Shown: positions 5,998 through 6,941 of the stretch, in pieces
Numbering within the stretch: position 1 is the first letter of the stretch
How the letters are laid out: each line of letters starts with the position of its first letter
Source: Paracoccaceae bacterium
GTDB taxonomy: Bacteria; Pseudomonadota; Alphaproteobacteria; Rhodobacterales; Rhodobacteraceae
Direction of reading: 5' to 3'
Assembly: GCA_026997055.1 (NCBI GenBank)
Contig: JALWJU010000154.1
Location: 1-6,941, forward strand
Length of the DNA stretch: 6,941 nucleotides
Translations under genes and position numbers: made by a program
Notes under the pieces: generated by a model
The model's input: only the letters and a program-made list of their open reading frames with translations
Told to the model about the DNA's origin: nothing
The model's database searches: none

Positions 5998-6941
5998 ATG
6001 GACCGTCCCTTTGACAGCTTCGTGATCCTTGCCGAGATGCGCACCGGGAGCAATTTCCTCGAAAGCAATCTCGATGCCTTTCCGGGGCTCAAATGCCATG
6101 GCGAGGCGTTCAATCCGCATTTCATCGCCGATCCCGGGCGCAGGGAGCTTTTCGGCATCACTCAGGCGGCGCGAGACGCGGACCCGTTGCGCCTGATCGA
6201 GGTAATGAAGGAGCGCAGTACCGGCATCCCCGGCTTTCGCTACTTTCACGACCACGATCCGCGGGTGTTCGATGCGGTGATGGCCGACCGGCGCTGCGCC
6301 AAGATCGTGCTCACCCGCAACGTGGTCGAAAGCTATGTCTCCCACCGCATCGCCCAGGCGACCGACCAGTGGCGGCTGGGCGACATGAAGAATGCCCGCA
6401 CCGCAAAGGTGCGCTTCGAGCCGGAGGGGTTCGAGCGGATGCTGCTGGCGCGCAAGGCCTTTCAGGAGAAGATCCTGCGCGCGCTTCAGGTCTCGGGGCA
6501 GACGGCCTTTTACATCGACTACGAGGACATCCAGAATCTCGACGTGATCAACGGGCTCGCGCGCTTTCTCGGCGAAAAGACGCGGCTTGAGGCCTTTACC
6601 GGCAAGACCAAGAAGCAGAATCCCCAGGCGCTGGCCGACAAGGTGACCAATTACGACGAGATGCAGAAGGCGCTGGCCCGGATCGACCATTACGACCTCG
6701 GCCGGCTGCCCAATTTCGAGCCCCGCCGCGGCCCGCTGGTGCCTTCCTATGTGGCCGGCGACAAGGTGCCGCTGCTGTTCATGCCGGTGCGCGGCGCGGG
6801 CAATCAGCGCCTGCGCCGGTGGCTTGCCGACATGGAGGGGTGCGCGCCGGAGGCCCTGCATGGCGGGTTCTCGCAAAAGACCCTGCGCCAGTGGAAGCGC
6901 GGCCACCCGGGCCACCGCTCCTTTACCCTGCTCAGCCACCC
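5998..6941 (+). CDS. PAPS-dependent sulfotransferase (NodH-like), 3'-truncated by the window edge
   Basis: The frame opens at ATG 5998, seven bases after the GT14 stop, and runs off the window after 314 codons. The N-terminal half shows the PAPS-binding 5'-PSB loop LAEMRTGSNFLES (11-23) and the 3'-phosphate motif AKIVLTRNVVESYVSHRIAQ (101-120), with R107 and S115 as the expected contacts; HGEAFNP (34-40), GFRYFHDHD (79-87) and YIDYEDIQ (172-179) are further family blocks. It should move sulfate from PAPS to a hydroxyl on an acceptor, most likely a sugar given the neighbours. From residue about 258 a second unit seems to begin (PLLFMPVRGAGN, then LRQWKRGHPGHRSF), resembling the start of another sulfotransferase domain but with its binding residues changed. 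I recall Rhodobacteraceae proteins annotated 'nodulation protein NodH' with this layout; no role in nodulation is implied. The Shine-Dalgarno is weak, but translation can couple to the upstream gene, and the family motif starts at residue 11. Confidence 0.9.
   Translation, partial: MDRPFDSFVILAEMRTGSNFLESNLDAFPGLKCHGEAFNPHFIADPGRRELFGITQAARDADPLRLIEVMKERSTGIPGFRYFHDHDPRVFDAVMADRRCAKIVLTRNVVESYVSHRIAQATDQWRLGDMKNARTAKVRFEPEGFERMLLARKAFQEKILRALQVSGQTAFYIDYEDIQNLDVINGLARFLGEKTRLEAFTGKTKKQNPQALADKVTNYDEMQKALARIDHYDLGRLPNFEPRRGPLVPSYVAGDKVPLLFMPVRGAGNQRLRRWLADMEGCAPEALHGGFSQKTLRQWKRGHPGHRSFTLLSH

Noticed and set aside
4841..6025. Plus-strand frame of 394 codons overlapping the GT14 gene in another frame
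   Set aside because: Composition is Arg/Pro/Ala-rich and motif-free, whereas the main frame is continuous and conserved in style. It is not evidence of a frameshift.
4182..6161. Minus-strand open frame of 659 codons opposite the GT14 gene
   Set aside because: It is antisense to a protein with clear GT14 motifs and spans two gene boundaries. Its translation is rich in Gly, Ala, Arg, Leu and shows no family motif. Long antisense frames are expected in GC-rich genes with strong third-position bias.
5998..6941. A specific Nod-factor sulfotransferase (nodH) role
   Set aside because: Only the general PAPS motifs and my memory of database naming support 'NodH'. No nod genes are present, and the neighbours are glycosyltransferases for another glycan.

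Overview
This window is a same-strand run of six genes for glycan synthesis from a GC-rich bacterium. The protein style (a DETDLNMRL-type GT2, a GT4 beginning RLLDLTRLVSRV, a GT14 with a long C-terminal extension, a NodH-like sulfotransferase with the P-loop EMRTGSNF) is what I remember from Rhodobacteraceae (Alphaproteobacteria). That taxonomic call is inference from memory, not from a search. No tRNA, rRNA, insertion sequence, CRISPR array or phage gene is visible.

Layout: (1) 1-1050, 3' part of a family 2 glycosyltransferase whose start lies before the window. (2) 1109-2002, galU, UTP-glucose-1-phosphate uridylyltransferase, with the best Shine-Dalgarno of the set. (3) 2024-3247, a GT4-type glycosyltransferase. 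(4) 3286-4296, a second GT2-like enzyme of the Glyco_tranf_2_4 kind. (5) 4293-5990, a GT14 (core-2/I-branching, beta-1,6-N-acetylglucosaminyltransferase-like) domain fused to about 265 residues of unknown function; its start overlaps the stop of gene 4 by ATGA. (6) 5998 to the window end, a sulfotransferase whose second half looks like a degenerate second sulfotransferase unit. Gaps between genes 2 to 6 are 21, 38, -4 and 7 nt, so they probably form one operon. The only gap large enough for a promoter is the 58 nt before galU, plus the AT-rich 3' end of gene 1.

Taken together, GalU would supply UDP-glucose, three or four glycosyltransferases (one possibly adding beta-1,6 branches) would build an oligo- or polysaccharide, and the last enzyme could add sulfate from PAPS. 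A sulfated, branched surface glycan is the simplest reading. No polymerase, flippase, export or PAPS-synthesis gene lies inside the window, so the product and its destination remain unknown. The most unexpected nucleotide-level signal is a perfect 12-bp inverted repeat with an 8-nt loop inside the GT14 gene (5248-5279). A perfect 16-bp palindrome near the start of gene 4 is a weaker one.
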